Source: Planctomycetota bacterium (GTDB lineage: Bacteria > Planctomycetota > UBA1135 > GCA-002686595). From it: a DNA stretch of 63,124 nucleotides. Shown piece by piece: positions 1-9,684 of this stretch. Both the position numbers and the translations under genes were made by a program. The stretch spans positions 1 through 63,124 of the forward strand of contig JAPKBO010000002.1 of assembly GCA_028823395.1 (NCBI GenBank), in the 5' to 3' direction. Numbering within the stretch: the stretch's first letter is position 1; each line of letters starts with the position of its first letter. The notes beneath the pieces are model-generated. The model had not been told where the DNA came from. It ran no database searches and saw only the letters and a program-made list of their open reading frames with translations.

Positions 1-394
1 TGGACAAGCCGTACAGCATCCGGGACTGGCCCACGGCAAAGTCGGCGATGTCGATCGCCTCCTGAACTTCCCCCCAGCCCTCCTGTAGAATCTTGCCCAT
101 CTCGAGGGAGATTAGGCGGCCTAGGGCATCCTTGTGTTCGCGCATGGCATTGCCCATGCGGCGGACGATCTCGCCCCGCTGTGGCGCAGGGACCTCGCGC
201 CAGCGCAGAAAGGCCTCGTGAGCCGACTGGACACAGACCTCGTACTCCGCCTTGGTAGCCTGCTGGATCGAGGCGATAACCTGCCCCGTTGCCGGGCTCT
301 TGGATTCCAACATGGGGCCAGAGGTCTCAAGCCACTGGCCGTTGTACGCACCGGAGTTGGTGTCCTGAATGCCAAGCTGCTGAAGAAAATCCAT
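1..394 (-). CDS. ALDH7-type aldehyde dehydrogenase, N-terminal part (partial)
   Basis: The reading frame starts at ATG 394 and runs off the left edge of the window, giving 131 N-terminal residues. The sequence shows the N-terminal NAD-dependent aldehyde dehydrogenase pattern: a segment containing SPATGQVIASI, then FLRWREVPAPQRGEIVR and SLEMGKIL. The opening LGI...NSGAYNGQW is typical of the ALDH7 (antiquitin/AmaB/Pcd) group. That group oxidises 2-aminoadipate 6-semialdehyde (piperideine-6-carboxylate) to 2-aminoadipate. The catalytic Cys and Glu lie outside the window. A lysine 6-aminotransferase gene at 20521-21834 would make exactly this substrate, which supports the assignment. The gene is divergent from ettA across a 157-base spacer. 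The family is fairly certain; the substrate is inferred. Confidence 0.85.
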   Translation of the reverse strand, partial: MDFLQQLGIQDTNSGAYNGQWLETSGPMLESKSPATGQVIASIQQATKAEYEVCVQSAHEAFLRWREVPAPQRGEIVRRMGNAMREHKDALGRLISLEMGKILQEGWGEVQEAIDIADFAVGQSRMLYGLS

Positions 395-551
395 GGGGGC
401 TGCTGCCTTGTGGCGGGGGGGGGCCAGAGAGGGGGAGGGTTACGGGCCCGACAGGATAGCGCCCTTGGCACGCCTACGCGACCTCCTCCCCACCGCTCTG
501 CGGCCCCTCCCCCTTCCCTTGCGAGGCTGGAACGCTATTCTCTCTGCCCAA

Positions 552-2225
552 ATGGCTGACGACAAAATCATCTACCAACTGCAGGACCTGCACAAGTTCT
601 ACGAGCAGCGTGAGATCCTAAAGGGCATCACTCTGTCGTTCTTCGAAGGCGCCAAAATCGGACTGATTGGTCTGAACGGCTCGGGTAAGACCACCTTGCT
701 CCGCATCATTGCGGGAGAAGAGAAGGACTTTGAAGGGGTGGCCAAGGCCGTGGGCGACGTGAGCATCGGCTACCTGCGCCAGGAGCCCAAGCTCGACTCG
801 TCACGCACGGTCGGTGGCAACATAGATATCGCCGTCGAACACCTGCGGCAGATCGAGGCACGCTACTACGAAGTCATGACCCTCATGGGAGAGGCTGAGG
901 GTGAGGCGGCCACGAAACTGTCGGCTGAGTACGACCATCTACAGCACGAGATGGACGCCAAAGGCATCTGGGACCTGGACAGCCGCGTAGAGCAAGCTGC
1001 CCACGCCCTGCAAGTCCCGCCTCTGGATCGAGATGTGGACACCCTTTCGGGTGGAGAGGCTCGACGCGTGGCCCTGTGCCAGCTGCTGCTCGACCACCCC
1101 GACATGCTGCTCCTTGACGAGCCCACCAACCACCTCGACGCCGAATCCATCGCCTGGCTCGAACAGCATCTTGCGGACTACGAGGGCACGGTCATCCTCG
1201 TCACGCACGATCGCTACTTCCTGGACAACGTCGTTGGCTGGATGCTCGAGATCGATCGCGGCATGGGCAAGCCCTATCCCGGCAACTACTCAGCCTACCT
1301 TGAGCAAAAGCAAAAGATGCTCGATCTCAAGCGCAAGACGGACGTCGCGCGCAACAAGGTATTAGCGCGTGAGCTTGAGTGGATTCGTCGCACGCCCAGC
1401 GCGCGCACCACGCAATCCAAGGCACGGCTCAAGCGCTACCAGGACATGGCCGCCAGTGCGCGCGTCGAAGACCAGCTCGAGTCCCTGGACCTGCGTATCC
1501 CCCCCGGACCACGGCTCGGAGACCAGGTCCTTGAAATCCGTGAACTGTCCAAGGGCTACGGTGGCAAGAATCTCTTCGAGGGCGTCACCTTCAGCGTCCC
1601 CCCCCAGGCAAAACTGGGTGTCATCGGCGCCAACGGCCTGGGCAAGTCCACGCTGATGAAGATCGTGATGGGTACCGAGACCCCGGACGAGGGTGAAGTC
1701 GTTATCGGATCCACTGTAGAGATGAGCTTCATCGACCAGAGCCGCACGGTCCTCGACGACTCACTGTCGGTCTTTCAGAACATCACCGACGGCAATGAGC
1801 AGCTCCCCTTTGGCAGCCAGACGATTGACAGTCGCGCCTACGTGGCACGCTTCAACTTCAAAGGCGAAGATCAACAGCGCCCCCTGTCCGAGTGCTCGGG
1901 CGGCATGCGCAACCGCGTCCTGCTGGCCAAGATGCTGCGCGAGCCGGCCAACCTCGTGATCATGGACGAGCCGACCAACGACCTCGATCTGGACACCCTG
2001 CGCGTCCTAGAGGAGGCCATCCAGCACTACCCGGGTTCCATGGTCATCGTTACCCACGATCGCTACTTCCTCAACCGGGTGGCGACGCACATCCTGGCCT
2101 TCGAAGGGAATGGCGCCGTGATCTTCCACCACGGAGATTACGACTCCTACAAAGCCTGGAAACTCTCCCAAGGCGAAGATCTAGACGCCCGCAAAGGCCC
2201 CCACCGTAAGTTCTCCCGCAGCTGA
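552..2225 (+). CDS. ettA: EttA-type ABC-F translation factor
   Basis: This is a 557-residue soluble protein with two ABC ATPase domains and no membrane domain. ABC-F proteins of this type bind the ribosomal E site and gate entry into elongation according to energy status. Visible motifs are the first Walker A (GLNGSGKT, about residue 40), LSGGE with LLLDEPTNHLD, a linker, a second Walker A (GANGLGKS), CSGG in place of LSGG, and MDEPTNDLD. The linker reading ELEWIRRTPSARTTQSKARL, the phrase IPPGPRLGDQVLE, and the length match EttA (about 555) rather than Uup or an antibiotic-resistance ABC-F. ATG 552 was chosen because residues upstream of it in the open frame are low-complexity and do not resemble the family. 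The stop overlaps the next start (TGATG). Confidence 0.93.
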   Translation: MADDKIIYQLQDLHKFYEQREILKGITLSFFEGAKIGLIGLNGSGKTTLLRIIAGEEKDFEGVAKAVGDVSIGYLRQEPKLDSSRTVGGNIDIAVEHLRQIEARYYEVMTLMGEAEGEAATKLSAEYDHLQHEMDAKGIWDLDSRVEQAAHALQVPPLDRDVDTLSGGEARRVALCQLLLDHPDMLLLDEPTNHLDAESIAWLEQHLADYEGTVILVTHDRYFLDNVVGWMLEIDRGMGKPYPGNYSAYLEQKQKMLDLKRKTDVARNKVLARELEWIRRTPSARTTQSKARLKRYQDMAASARVEDQLESLDLRIPPGPRLGDQVLEIRELSKGYGGKNLFEGVTFSVPPQAKLGVIGANGLGKSTLMKIVMGTETPDEGEVVIGSTVEMSFIDQSRTVLDDSLSVFQNITDGNEQLPFGSQTIDSRAYVARFNFKGEDQQRPLSECSGGMRNRVLLAKMLREPANLVIMDEPTNDLDLDTLRVLEEAIQHYPGSMVIVTHDRYFLNRVATHILAFEGNGAVIFHHGDYDSYKAWKLSQGEDLDARKGPHRKFSRS

Positions 2226-2833
2226 TGGGAGCGGACAATTTGCGTCCCGAACTAGAGCCCTGGCCCGACCTAGCTCTGGCATCGCAGACCTTGGCCGCGT
2301 TCTTACCTAGAGACGAAGAACAAGCACGGGCGCAAGATCGCATCCTGGAGTTCATCGGCCGCCACCCGGAGGACGCCCACCGCCGCTCTTGTGTCGAAGG
2401 CCACCTGACGGCGTCAGTTCTCCTGTGGAATTCGACGCACACCAAGGTGCTCTTGCATCACCATCGCAAGCTGGGGCGTTGGCTTCAGTTTGGCGGGCAC
2501 TGCGATGGCGACGCCAATCTGCTGGGCTGCGCCTGGCGCGAGCTCGTCGAGGAAAGTGGAATCGAACCCGAGTCGATCAGTCCCATCCCGGTTGACCTCG
2601 ACATCCATGCCATTCCAGCCCACGGTGAGGAGCCACGCCATCTCCACTACGACGTGCGCTTCCTGGCCCAAGCTGGCCCCGGAGCTCTAGCTGCCTGCTC
2701 CGAGGAAAGCCTCGAATTGAGGTGGGTCTCCCCGACAGAAGCCGCCACCCTGGACCTGGACGATTCCGTGCAAAGGCTGCTGGCCCTGAAAGCTGTCCGC
2801 ACCCTCGGGCACCGGCCCAATGGGAACGGATAG
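2225..2833 (+). CDS. Nudix hydrolase
   Basis: This is a 202-residue protein whose centre carries a Nudix box: GHCDGD, then RELVEESGI with the catalytic RExxEE glutamates. The Nudix family hydrolyses nucleoside diphosphates linked to another moiety, with Mg2+ bound by the box. The first Glu of the classical G-x5-E pattern is Ala here, next to the acidic GDGDA-type stretch seen in some family members. Around it are WLQFGGH before the box and HYDVRFLA after it, which fit the Nudix fold. The ATG overlaps the ettA stop by one base, so the two are probably translationally coupled. The substrate cannot be told from sequence. Confidence 0.88.
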   Translation: MGADNLRPELEPWPDLALASQTLAAFLPRDEEQARAQDRILEFIGRHPEDAHRRSCVEGHLTASVLLWNSTHTKVLLHHHRKLGRWLQFGGHCDGDANLLGCAWRELVEESGIEPESISPIPVDLDIHAIPAHGEEPRHLHYDVRFLAQAGPGALAACSEESLELRWVSPTEAATLDLDDSVQRLLALKAVRTLGHRPNGNG

Positions 2834-2943
2834 TTCCGCACCCCTCCCATCCCCAGCCGGGGGTCAACCCAACCGCCGAGGGAACAGGGACGCCCGCTAG
2901 GCGAACATGCCGGGCTCGGCACCCTGCAGCGAATGTCGCATAA

Positions 2944-3002
2944 GGGGCATATCCCGGATAATATTGATACTTTTTTTAGGATATTGCAATGCATAATGCC
3001 CC
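2944..3002. promoter_or_regulatory. AT-rich spacer with inverted repeats, candidate promoter region
   Basis: This is a strikingly AT-rich stretch in a GC-rich window, between the Nudix gene and the LTD/CotH gene. GGGGCAT (2944-2950) and ATGCCCC (2996-3002) form its inverted ends. Inside are a T7 run (2971-2977), a TTGATA hexamer (2964-2969), GATAAT (2957-2962), the palindrome ATTGCAAT (2983-2990) and CATAAT (2992-2997). No hexamer pair has ideal 17-base spacing, so no single promoter can be fixed. It probably drives the downstream secreted protein. Confidence 0.35.
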
Positions 3003-3058
3003 GCTAGAATGATCACGGTTTAGTGTGTAATCGAACCGCTCTAAACTCCGCACCAGCC

Positions 3059-6000
3059 ATGCTCCCCTCGCTGCATTTAGTCTCGCGCTACATCATCCCC
3101 ACAGCGCTGCTTTTGGCGACCGCCAGTGCCGCTGTGGGCCAGTTCAATCACGGGCCCGTGCACGTGCACGAGTTCCTGACCTCCAATGCCAACGGCTTGC
3201 AAGACGAGGATGGGGATGCAAGCGATTGGATCGAGATCTGGAACGCGAGCTCTGCAGCCGTGGACCTGGCAGGTTGGTACCTGAGTGACGACCTCTCGAA
3301 CCTAGCTCGCTGGGCTATCCCTTCGAGAATCATTCCAGCCGGCGGCGCGTTGGTCGTGTTTGCTTCGGGCAAGGACCGCATTGGCCCGGAGCTGCACACG
3401 AACTTCAAGCTTTCAGCGGGCGGAGAAGATCTCTGCCTCACGGGTCCAGACGGAATAACCCTGGAGAGCGCGTACTTCGCCTTCCCGGCGCAGACAGCTG
3501 ATGTGTCTTTCGGCCTGAAAGATACGCAACCGGCGGAGGGGTACTTCTCCCCTCCCACTCCAGGAGAAGCCAATGGAGATCAGTTTGCCTCTTTAGGAGC
3601 GGTCAACCCATCAAAGCATCGCGGGCACTTCCAAGCGAGCTTCACCCTGGCCCTGAGCCACGCGGACCATACCGTTCAGATCCAATACACACTGGACGGG
3701 TCGGCGCCGAGTGACATCAACTCCTTGACCTACAGCGCACCGATTACGATCGACACGGCGACTATCGTTCGCGCGCGAGCCGTTCGAGCCATGATGTCCC
3801 CCTCGACCGCGATCACCCATACTTACCTGTTTCCAGACGACACGCTTGCTCAGACTCACGCGGGGGTTATCGCTGATGGCTATCCAGCGGACTGGGTTGA
3901 GGATAACGGTACCCAGTGGGACCAAGGCGGGGGCCGGCCGGGAGCCTGGTACGGGATGGATGCCACCATCCTGGGCTCCTACACCACAAGCCAACTGAAG
4001 CAAGCCCTCCTGGCTGCACCTACGGTATCCCTGAGCATGTCCCAAGACGATTGGTTTGGGGACGGATCAACGGGCCCCGTCGGCGGGATCTACTGCAACT
4101 CTGAAGCCTCGGGAAGCGCATGGCGGCGGGCGGGCTCCATGGAGTGGATCGACCCCAACAGCTCCTTCGGCTTCGGCGTGGAATGTGGCATCTCGATCCA
4201 AGGCTCCTCGAGCACGAACCCCGTCCTTCGCAACCAGCTTTCGATCAAGCTCTCCTTTAAGGAGGAGTTCGGGCCCAAGAAACTGAAGGAGAATCTGTTC
4301 GACGGCTCGGTCGCCCAGTTTGACCACCTCATCCTAGATGCCGGCCATCAGAACTCCCCCAACGGGCCAGGATCGACAAAGCTCAAGATCCATGCCCAGG
4401 GACTGCGCGATCAATTCATGTGCGACGTTCAAGACGGCATGGGTGGCCTAGCACCCAGTGGCCGACCCGTGCACGTTTATATCAATGGCCTCTACTGGGG
4501 TCTGTACACCATCCACGAGCGCGCGAACGAACAATTCGCCGCAGCTCATGGGGGTGGCAAGCCCTCCGAGTATGACTACATCAAGGAAGGCGTCGTGCGT
4601 GAGGGTAACTCCAACGACTGGGACGATGCTAATGCGCCCGGGGCCTGGGACACGGCCGTCACCATCGCAGCAGGTGGCCTCGACACGGCAGACGTGTGGC
4701 AGGGGCAGCCCGCCTACGAAGCTTTCTCCCAGTGGTTCGACGTCAGCGACTACGCCGACTACCTCCTGCTCAACTACTTCGGAGGCAATACGGATTGGCC
4801 CCAGAACAACTGGATGGGAAGCTCCCACTCGCGGCTCTCTGCCGACTACACCGACACCAACCCCACAGGTGCGTTCCGCTGGCACTCCTGGGATGCGGAG
4901 ACGGTGCTGCACTGGGGGAATGCCGCCACGGACGTCGGTGACGGGTTCTACGATCGCACCTCCGAGACCTCGACCTGGATCGGCAGCATCGTCTATTTCT
5001 ACACCTTCCTGCGCGTCAATCCCGAGTGGCGGATGCTGTTCGCCGACCGGGCCCACGAACACATTTTCTACGGAACGCTATTTGTCGACCCCGCCTATTC
5101 AACGGCTGGGACCCCGTACGACCCGGACTTCCCCGAGCGAAACGTTCCCGGGACCACGTACTACCGCCGCGCCAATGACCTGTGGCCGGCGGTGATCATG
5201 GAGTACGCCCGCTGGGGCAACTACTGGCACGCCCCAGGCACGATTACTCCTAACGACTGGCTCGTCGAGCGTGACCGCCTGCTAGAGCAGTACTTCCCTG
5301 TGCGTACCGACGTACTGCTAGCCCAGTTGCGCAACGTACAACCACAGCTCTACCCCGACCTGGATGCCCCGACGCTCACCCCCCACGGGGGCTCCGTGCG
5401 GGCCATTCAACAAGTGATCCTAAGCCATCAGTCCGGAGCCACCATCTACTACACCCTCGACGGAAGCGACCCGCGATTGGCTGGCGGCGTCCTGAACCCA
5501 TCAGCCGTGATGTACCAGGGCCCCTTCACTCTACCGGGTACAACCTGCTCGGTCCGCTCGCGAGCCTACGATGGAAGCGAATGGAGCGCTCTCGAAAAGG
5601 GCGACTTTGCGGTAGGTGTATCGGTGGTCCTGAACGAGCTCCAGGCCTCCAACAAGAACACCATCTTGGACGAAGACGGCGAAGCTGAGGACTGGGTGGA
5701 ACTGACCAACACGGGCAAGAAAAGCATCGACCTGAGCGGTTGGGGACTCTCAGACGACGCCAACAGGCCCGGCAAGTGGCGCTTCCCCCCAGGCACTACA
5801 ATCCGCTCCAAGGGCTACCTTTTGGTCTGGCTGGATGAGGACGGGACTCAAGGTCCGTTGCATGCCAACTTCAAGCTCTTGGCCTCGGGGGAGTCCATCT
5901 CCCTCTGTGGCCCCGCCGCCACGGGCAACGTTCCGGTGGACTCCATTTCATTCGGCCCCCAAGACCAGGACCGCTCCTTTGGTCGTATCCCCAACGGTAA

Positions 6001-6073
6001 GGGCCCCTTCGTGCCCCTCGTCGATCCATCGCCAAAAGCCCCCAACCGCCACGCGCGGAAGACTGCGGAATAG
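3059..6073 (+). CDS. Secreted LTD - CotH - LTD protein
   Basis: This protein of about 1004 residues carries an N-terminal signal peptide (hydrophobic IIPTALLLATASA, cleavage likely near AVGQ). Visible order is a lamin-tail domain (about 33-150, VHEFLTSN...DWIEIWN...WYLSDD), a chitobiase C-terminal-like beta domain (YTLDGSAP), and a CotH-type region (about 370-760, with LYWGLYTIHERAN and FRWHSWDAE). A second beta domain (YYTLDGSDPR) and a second lamin-tail domain (about 857-990, LNELQASN...DWVELTN...GLSDD) follow. CotH proteins are kinase-fold proteins, and LTD modules are common in exported bacterial proteins. ATG 3059 was chosen over GTG 3023 because it starts directly at the signal peptide. 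The substrate and exact role are unknown; cell-surface or extracellular location is inferred. Confidence 0.85.
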   Translation: MLPSLHLVSRYIIPTALLLATASAAVGQFNHGPVHVHEFLTSNANGLQDEDGDASDWIEIWNASSAAVDLAGWYLSDDLSNLARWAIPSRIIPAGGALVVFASGKDRIGPELHTNFKLSAGGEDLCLTGPDGITLESAYFAFPAQTADVSFGLKDTQPAEGYFSPPTPGEANGDQFASLGAVNPSKHRGHFQASFTLALSHADHTVQIQYTLDGSAPSDINSLTYSAPITIDTATIVRARAVRAMMSPSTAITHTYLFPDDTLAQTHAGVIADGYPADWVEDNGTQWDQGGGRPGAWYGMDATILGSYTTSQLKQALLAAPTVSLSMSQDDWFGDGSTGPVGGIYCNSEASGSAWRRAGSMEWIDPNSSFGFGVECGISIQGSSSTNPVLRNQLSIKLSFKEEFGPKKLKENLFDGSVAQFDHLILDAGHQNSPNGPGSTKLKIHAQGLRDQFMCDVQDGMGGLAPSGRPVHVYINGLYWGLYTIHERANEQFAAAHGGGKPSEYDYIKEGVVREGNSNDWDDANAPGAWDTAVTIAAGGLDTADVWQGQPAYEAFSQWFDVSDYADYLLLNYFGGNTDWPQNNWMGSSHSRLSADYTDTNPTGAFRWHSWDAETVLHWGNAATDVGDGFYDRTSETSTWIGSIVYFYTFLRVNPEWRMLFADRAHEHIFYGTLFVDPAYSTAGTPYDPDFPERNVPGTTYYRRANDLWPAVIMEYARWGNYWHAPGTITPNDWLVERDRLLEQYFPVRTDVLLAQLRNVQPQLYPDLDAPTLTPHGGSVRAIQQVILSHQSGATIYYTLDGSDPRLAGGVLNPSAVMYQGPFTLPGTTCSVRSRAYDGSEWSALEKGDFAVGVSVVLNELQASNKNTILDEDGEAEDWVELTNTGKKSIDLSGWGLSDDANRPGKWRFPPGTTIRSKGYLLVWLDEDGTQGPLHANFKLLASGESISLCGPAATGNVPVDSISFGPQDQDRSFGRIPNGKGPFVPLVDPSPKAPNRHARKTAE

Positions 6074-6085
6074 GCGAGTCGATTT

Positions 6086-6562
6086 TCAGGGCTGGAGGAA
6101 CATCACATCGTGGGCGCGCACAAAACCCCAGCGCTCCCCCATCGAAATCAGAGCGTCATCGTTGTGGCCAGCGCGTGCAGCCAATTCTGGGTGCCCACGG
6201 CGCATCATCTCTGCAGTCACGGCGTCCACCATGGAGCGTGCCAACCCTCGATGGCGATAGTTTCGGTCCACCTCCAGGGCAGCAATGAATGGTGTCTCCA
6301 TACCCGTCAAGGGATCCTTTAGGGGGACGACGACGCAGTAGCCCAGTCGGGTACCCGGCGGGTCATCACCTTCGCTGGAATGGGCCGTCAAGAGCAAGCC
6401 TGCCGTACTCTCCACCACACGACCCAGTAAGGCCGCGCCCAATCCTTCCCCCGGAATCCGATCCGTCCACTCTGCGGTCAACTGGCTCACGTAGCGATCC
6501 AGATCAGCAATCAGGTCCGCCCAATCGCAGGGTTTTTCGTGCAACGTCAAACTCACCTTCAT
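6086..6562 (-). CDS. GNAT-family N-acetyltransferase
   Basis: This is a 158-residue protein with the GNAT acetyl-CoA-binding signature in its second half: FIAALEVDRNYRHRGLARSMV (V..RG.A), followed by ERWGFVRAHD near the C terminus. GNAT enzymes move an acetyl group from acetyl-CoA to an amine; the acceptor here is unknown. ATG 6562 overlaps the stop of the upstream RND gene (ATGA), so it is probably the last gene of that operon. Longer upstream start options lie inside the RND gene and add no family-like sequence. The gene is convergent with the LTD/CotH gene, only 12 bases away. Confidence 0.82.
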   Translation of the reverse strand: MKVSLTLHEKPCDWADLIADLDRYVSQLTAEWTDRIPGEGLGAALLGRVVESTAGLLLTAHSSEGDDPPGTRLGYCVVVPLKDPLTGMETPFIAALEVDRNYRHRGLARSMVDAVTAEMMRRGHPELAARAGHNDDALISMGERWGFVRAHDVMFLQP

Positions 6563-9500
6563 GACCTTACCTCCACATTCAGCACCTCTCGCCGGCCTCG
6601 GCCAGGAAGCACCTTGGAAAACAGATTCGAGAAATCCACCAAAACCGCATAGCAGCAAGGAACCAGCACTAGGACCAGCAGAGTCGCCGCTCCCAGACCA
6701 TAGAAAATGCTGATGGCCATGGGTTGCAGGAAGCGGGCATCACCGCTGACAAAAAAGGTCAGAGGGCTCAGGCCCAACATCGTGGTAGCGGAAGTGAGCA
6801 AGATGGGCCGAAAGCGCAGGCGCCCCGCTTCAAGGACGGCGCTAATCATGTCGTCGCCCTGCGACCGGCGCGAATTAGCGAAATCCACCAGAATCAGTGA
6901 GTCATTCACCACAACACCGATCAGGGCGAGGAGCCCGATCAAGGAAAGTAGGGTAATGGAAATCCCCATGATCCCGTGCCCGACGACCATGCCCAGGCTG
7001 GCAAAGGGAATGATGAACATAATGACGAGGGGCTGCAGAAATGATCGAAAGAGGGTCCCGAGAATCAGATAGATCAGCGAGAGGGCCATTCCGCTAGCCA
7101 GGGTCAGGGCGCCAAGAGCATCACTCGTCTCTTCGGCATCGCCCTTAATATCAAGGCTATACCCAGGGTACTCGTCCGCCATGGACTTCCAGCGCTCGAC
7201 CATCACGGCCGTAATGTCGGCCGCGTTGCCCTCGCTCTTGTTCACATCTGCCGTCACGGTTACAGATCGCTCCAGTCCGTCCCGGGTGATCGTCGCGGGC
7301 CCATGGTCGTAGACAAGGTCCGCCGCCACAGACAGCGGCACGCGCTGGCCCTGTGTGCCCGGCACCGCCACACGCAGATGCTCGAGGATACCGGCCTGCT
7401 GCCGCACCCACTCGGGGTACTTAACCACCAGTTCCACGTCGTCCGTGCCGCGACGTAGATGACCGAAGGTGGTGCCCTCGAAAGCGCTGCGCAACTCGCT
7501 GGCCAACCCGGCTTCAGTAAATCCGAGACTTCGCCCCCGCTCCCCTAAGCGCACGCGCACCTGTCGGGCACCCTCATCTAGATTGTCATGCACGTCACGC
7601 ACACCAGCGAAGGTAAGCAGCTCGGCCTGCAGGCGCCCTGAGATCTCCTCAAGCTCTTCGAGATCCTCACCGCGCACCCCAAGCTCGATGGCTCGGCCAC
7701 TTGGACCCGCATTGGGCTGACCGATCTCAATGCCCTGCACGCTCGGAGGCAAGCTCTCAAACTCCACCCGCAGTAGCTCGATAATCTCGCTCACACTCAT
7801 GCGGCGACTGGGTCCCTCTCGCAACTCGACCCAGACCTGAGCCAAATTGCTCCCCAGCTCGTAGATGGAGATGTCCGGGGCATTGACCCCCAACAGGGTA
7901 TTGATGCTCTCTAGCTCCGACTCGGGCAGGGCCAGGGCGGCCGCCTCCACTTGGCGCGCCACGCGCTCGGTCTCGTCTAGGCTGGTCCCCGGCTCCAAAC
8001 GCAAGCTCACGTAGAAGAGCTTGGACTCAAAGTCGTCAAAGAAAACAAAGGGCACCCGGTAAGCTCCGAGGGTTCCCACCACGGCAAGGATCGCCAAGGC
8101 CGCGGTCAGCGTGACATAGCGCCAGCGCAAACATGAGGAGAGAAACCTGGAGTAGAGCGCGCGCAAGGGCAGATACCAAGTACGGCCGCCCGCAGCCTTG
8201 CCCTTGACCACACGCGGTGCAGCCCAGTGGGCCAGGTGCACCGGCAAGATCGTCAAAGCCTCGAAGATCGAGACGATCAGGCACAGGGTCACGACCAAGG
8301 GCAAGGGGCGTAGAAGATTGCCGATCTGTCCGCTCAACATCAGGATGGGCAAGAAGGCGGCGATGCTGGTCAGGATAGTTGCAATGACAGGTCGGCCAAC
8401 CTGAGCCGTGCCGGTAATGGCCGCCTGCTCGGGGTCCATGCCATCTTCCATCAGGCGGTAGACGTTCTCGCCCACGACGATGGCGTCATCGACGACCATC
8501 CCCAGCACAACGATCAGCGCAAACATGGTGATCATGTTCATGCTGACACCCAGCGCGCCGGCCAGAAGAAGGCCTCCCATGAAAGCAATGGGCACGCCCA
8601 GCGCCGTAACCAGCGCCACAGGAAAGCTGAGGAATAGGAACAGAGCGCCAAGCACCAGCAGGCCCCCAAGGGCCCCCGACTCCTTCATGATCTGTAGGCG
8701 GTTGGAGACGTACACGGACAGATCTGAATTGGTACCCAGGGAGGTTCCCGGAGGCATATTCAGAGACTCGCGTTCCACGTATTCGTGCACCGCCCGCGAG
8801 ATGTCAATGATGTCTCCCGAAGCAGACTTGTTGACCTGCATGTGGAGGCAAGGACGACCATTGAATCGGGCGCGGGTCAAGCTGCGCTCGAAGGTGTCGT
8901 GACAGAACGCCACCTGCGAGAGACGCACCTTGGATCCATCGGGCCGAGTCAGAATCGGTAGATTCTCCAAGTCCCTCGCCCAGTCCAACTCGGCATCCAC
9001 CCGCAGGGACCAATCCCCCTCACTGGTCTCCAAACTCCCTAGGGGCACGCTGGCCGCCTTGGCACCGACGGCCGCCCCCACCTGCTGCAGGGTCAAGCCG
9101 TATCGCTCAAGCGCCGCTGGGTCCGCCTCAATCCAAACCCGGGGCTTGCGTGTGCCTGTCAAAGCAACGGTGCGCACCCCCGGTATGGCCTCCAACCTCC
9201 GGCGATGCTCCTCAGCGAGGCCACGCAGCTCGACCTCGCTCGCCGTGCCATACACGAATACAGCAACGACGGGGAACACGTTGTCTATCTTCTGCACGCG
9301 CGAGTCTTCCGCCTGCTCGGGCAACTCGGAAGTCTCGCGGCGCACAGCGTCCCGAACATCTTCTAGAGTCTCGCTAGGATCTTCGCCCCGAGCCAAGGTC
9401 AGAGTCAGGCGTGACATACCCTCCTGGGATACGGAGAGGATCTCGTCTAAACCCCGGACCCCGTCCACCGCATCCTCGAGGGGGCGGGTGATCAAGCGCT

Positions 9501-9684
9501 CAACGTCTTCCGCGGATGCTCCGGGGTAGGGCGTCAATATTTCAATCTTGCCCAGGGAGTAATCCGGGAAGACTTCACGCGGCATCTGGTCGTAGACGAA
9601 CCACCCACAGACCAGGATGGCGATCATGGCCAAGTTGGCTGCCACGGGATTGCCCACGGCCATGCGCACGATGCTGCGGATCAT
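6559..9684 (-). CDS. RND efflux transporter, inner-membrane permease
   Basis: This 1041-residue protein is the usual length for hydrophobe/amphiphile RND pumps (AcrB-like superfamily), which exchange protons for substrates. It has an N-terminal membrane helix, then the periplasmic sequence PGASAEDVERLITRPLEDAV typical of the family. A transmembrane block contains GMVVDDAIVVGENVYR, the conserved TM4 region with proton-relay Asp residues. A second periplasmic half is followed by the last helices (LALIGVVVNDSLILVDF). It overlaps its membrane fusion protein gene by four bases. No outer-membrane factor gene is nearby. The substrate is unknown. Confidence 0.93.
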   Translation of the reverse strand: MIRSIVRMAVGNPVAANLAMIAILVCGWFVYDQMPREVFPDYSLGKIEILTPYPGASAEDVERLITRPLEDAVDGVRGLDEILSVSQEGMSRLTLTLARGEDPSETLEDVRDAVRRETSELPEQAEDSRVQKIDNVFPVVAVFVYGTASEVELRGLAEEHRRRLEAIPGVRTVALTGTRKPRVWIEADPAALERYGLTLQQVGAAVGAKAASVPLGSLETSEGDWSLRVDAELDWARDLENLPILTRPDGSKVRLSQVAFCHDTFERSLTRARFNGRPCLHMQVNKSASGDIIDISRAVHEYVERESLNMPPGTSLGTNSDLSVYVSNRLQIMKESGALGGLLVLGALFLFLSFPVALVTALGVPIAFMGGLLLAGALGVSMNMITMFALIVVLGMVVDDAIVVGENVYRLMEDGMDPEQAAITGTAQVGRPVIATILTSIAAFLPILMLSGQIGNLLRPLPLVVTLCLIVSIFEALTILPVHLAHWAAPRVVKGKAAGGRTWYLPLRALYSRFLSSCLRWRYVTLTAALAILAVVGTLGAYRVPFVFFDDFESKLFYVSLRLEPGTSLDETERVARQVEAAALALPESELESINTLLGVNAPDISIYELGSNLAQVWVELREGPSRRMSVSEIIELLRVEFESLPPSVQGIEIGQPNAGPSGRAIELGVRGEDLEELEEISGRLQAELLTFAGVRDVHDNLDEGARQVRVRLGERGRSLGFTEAGLASELRSAFEGTTFGHLRRGTDDVELVVKYPEWVRQQAGILEHLRVAVPGTQGQRVPLSVAADLVYDHGPATITRDGLERSVTVTADVNKSEGNAADITAVMVERWKSMADEYPGYSLDIKGDAEETSDALGALTLASGMALSLIYLILGTLFRSFLQPLVIMFIIPFASLGMVVGHGIMGISITLLSLIGLLALIGVVVNDSLILVDFANSRRSQGDDMISAVLEAGRLRFRPILLTSATTMLGLSPLTFFVSGDARFLQPMAISIFYGLGAATLLVLVLVPCCYAVLVDFSNLFSKVLPGRGRREVLNVEVRS

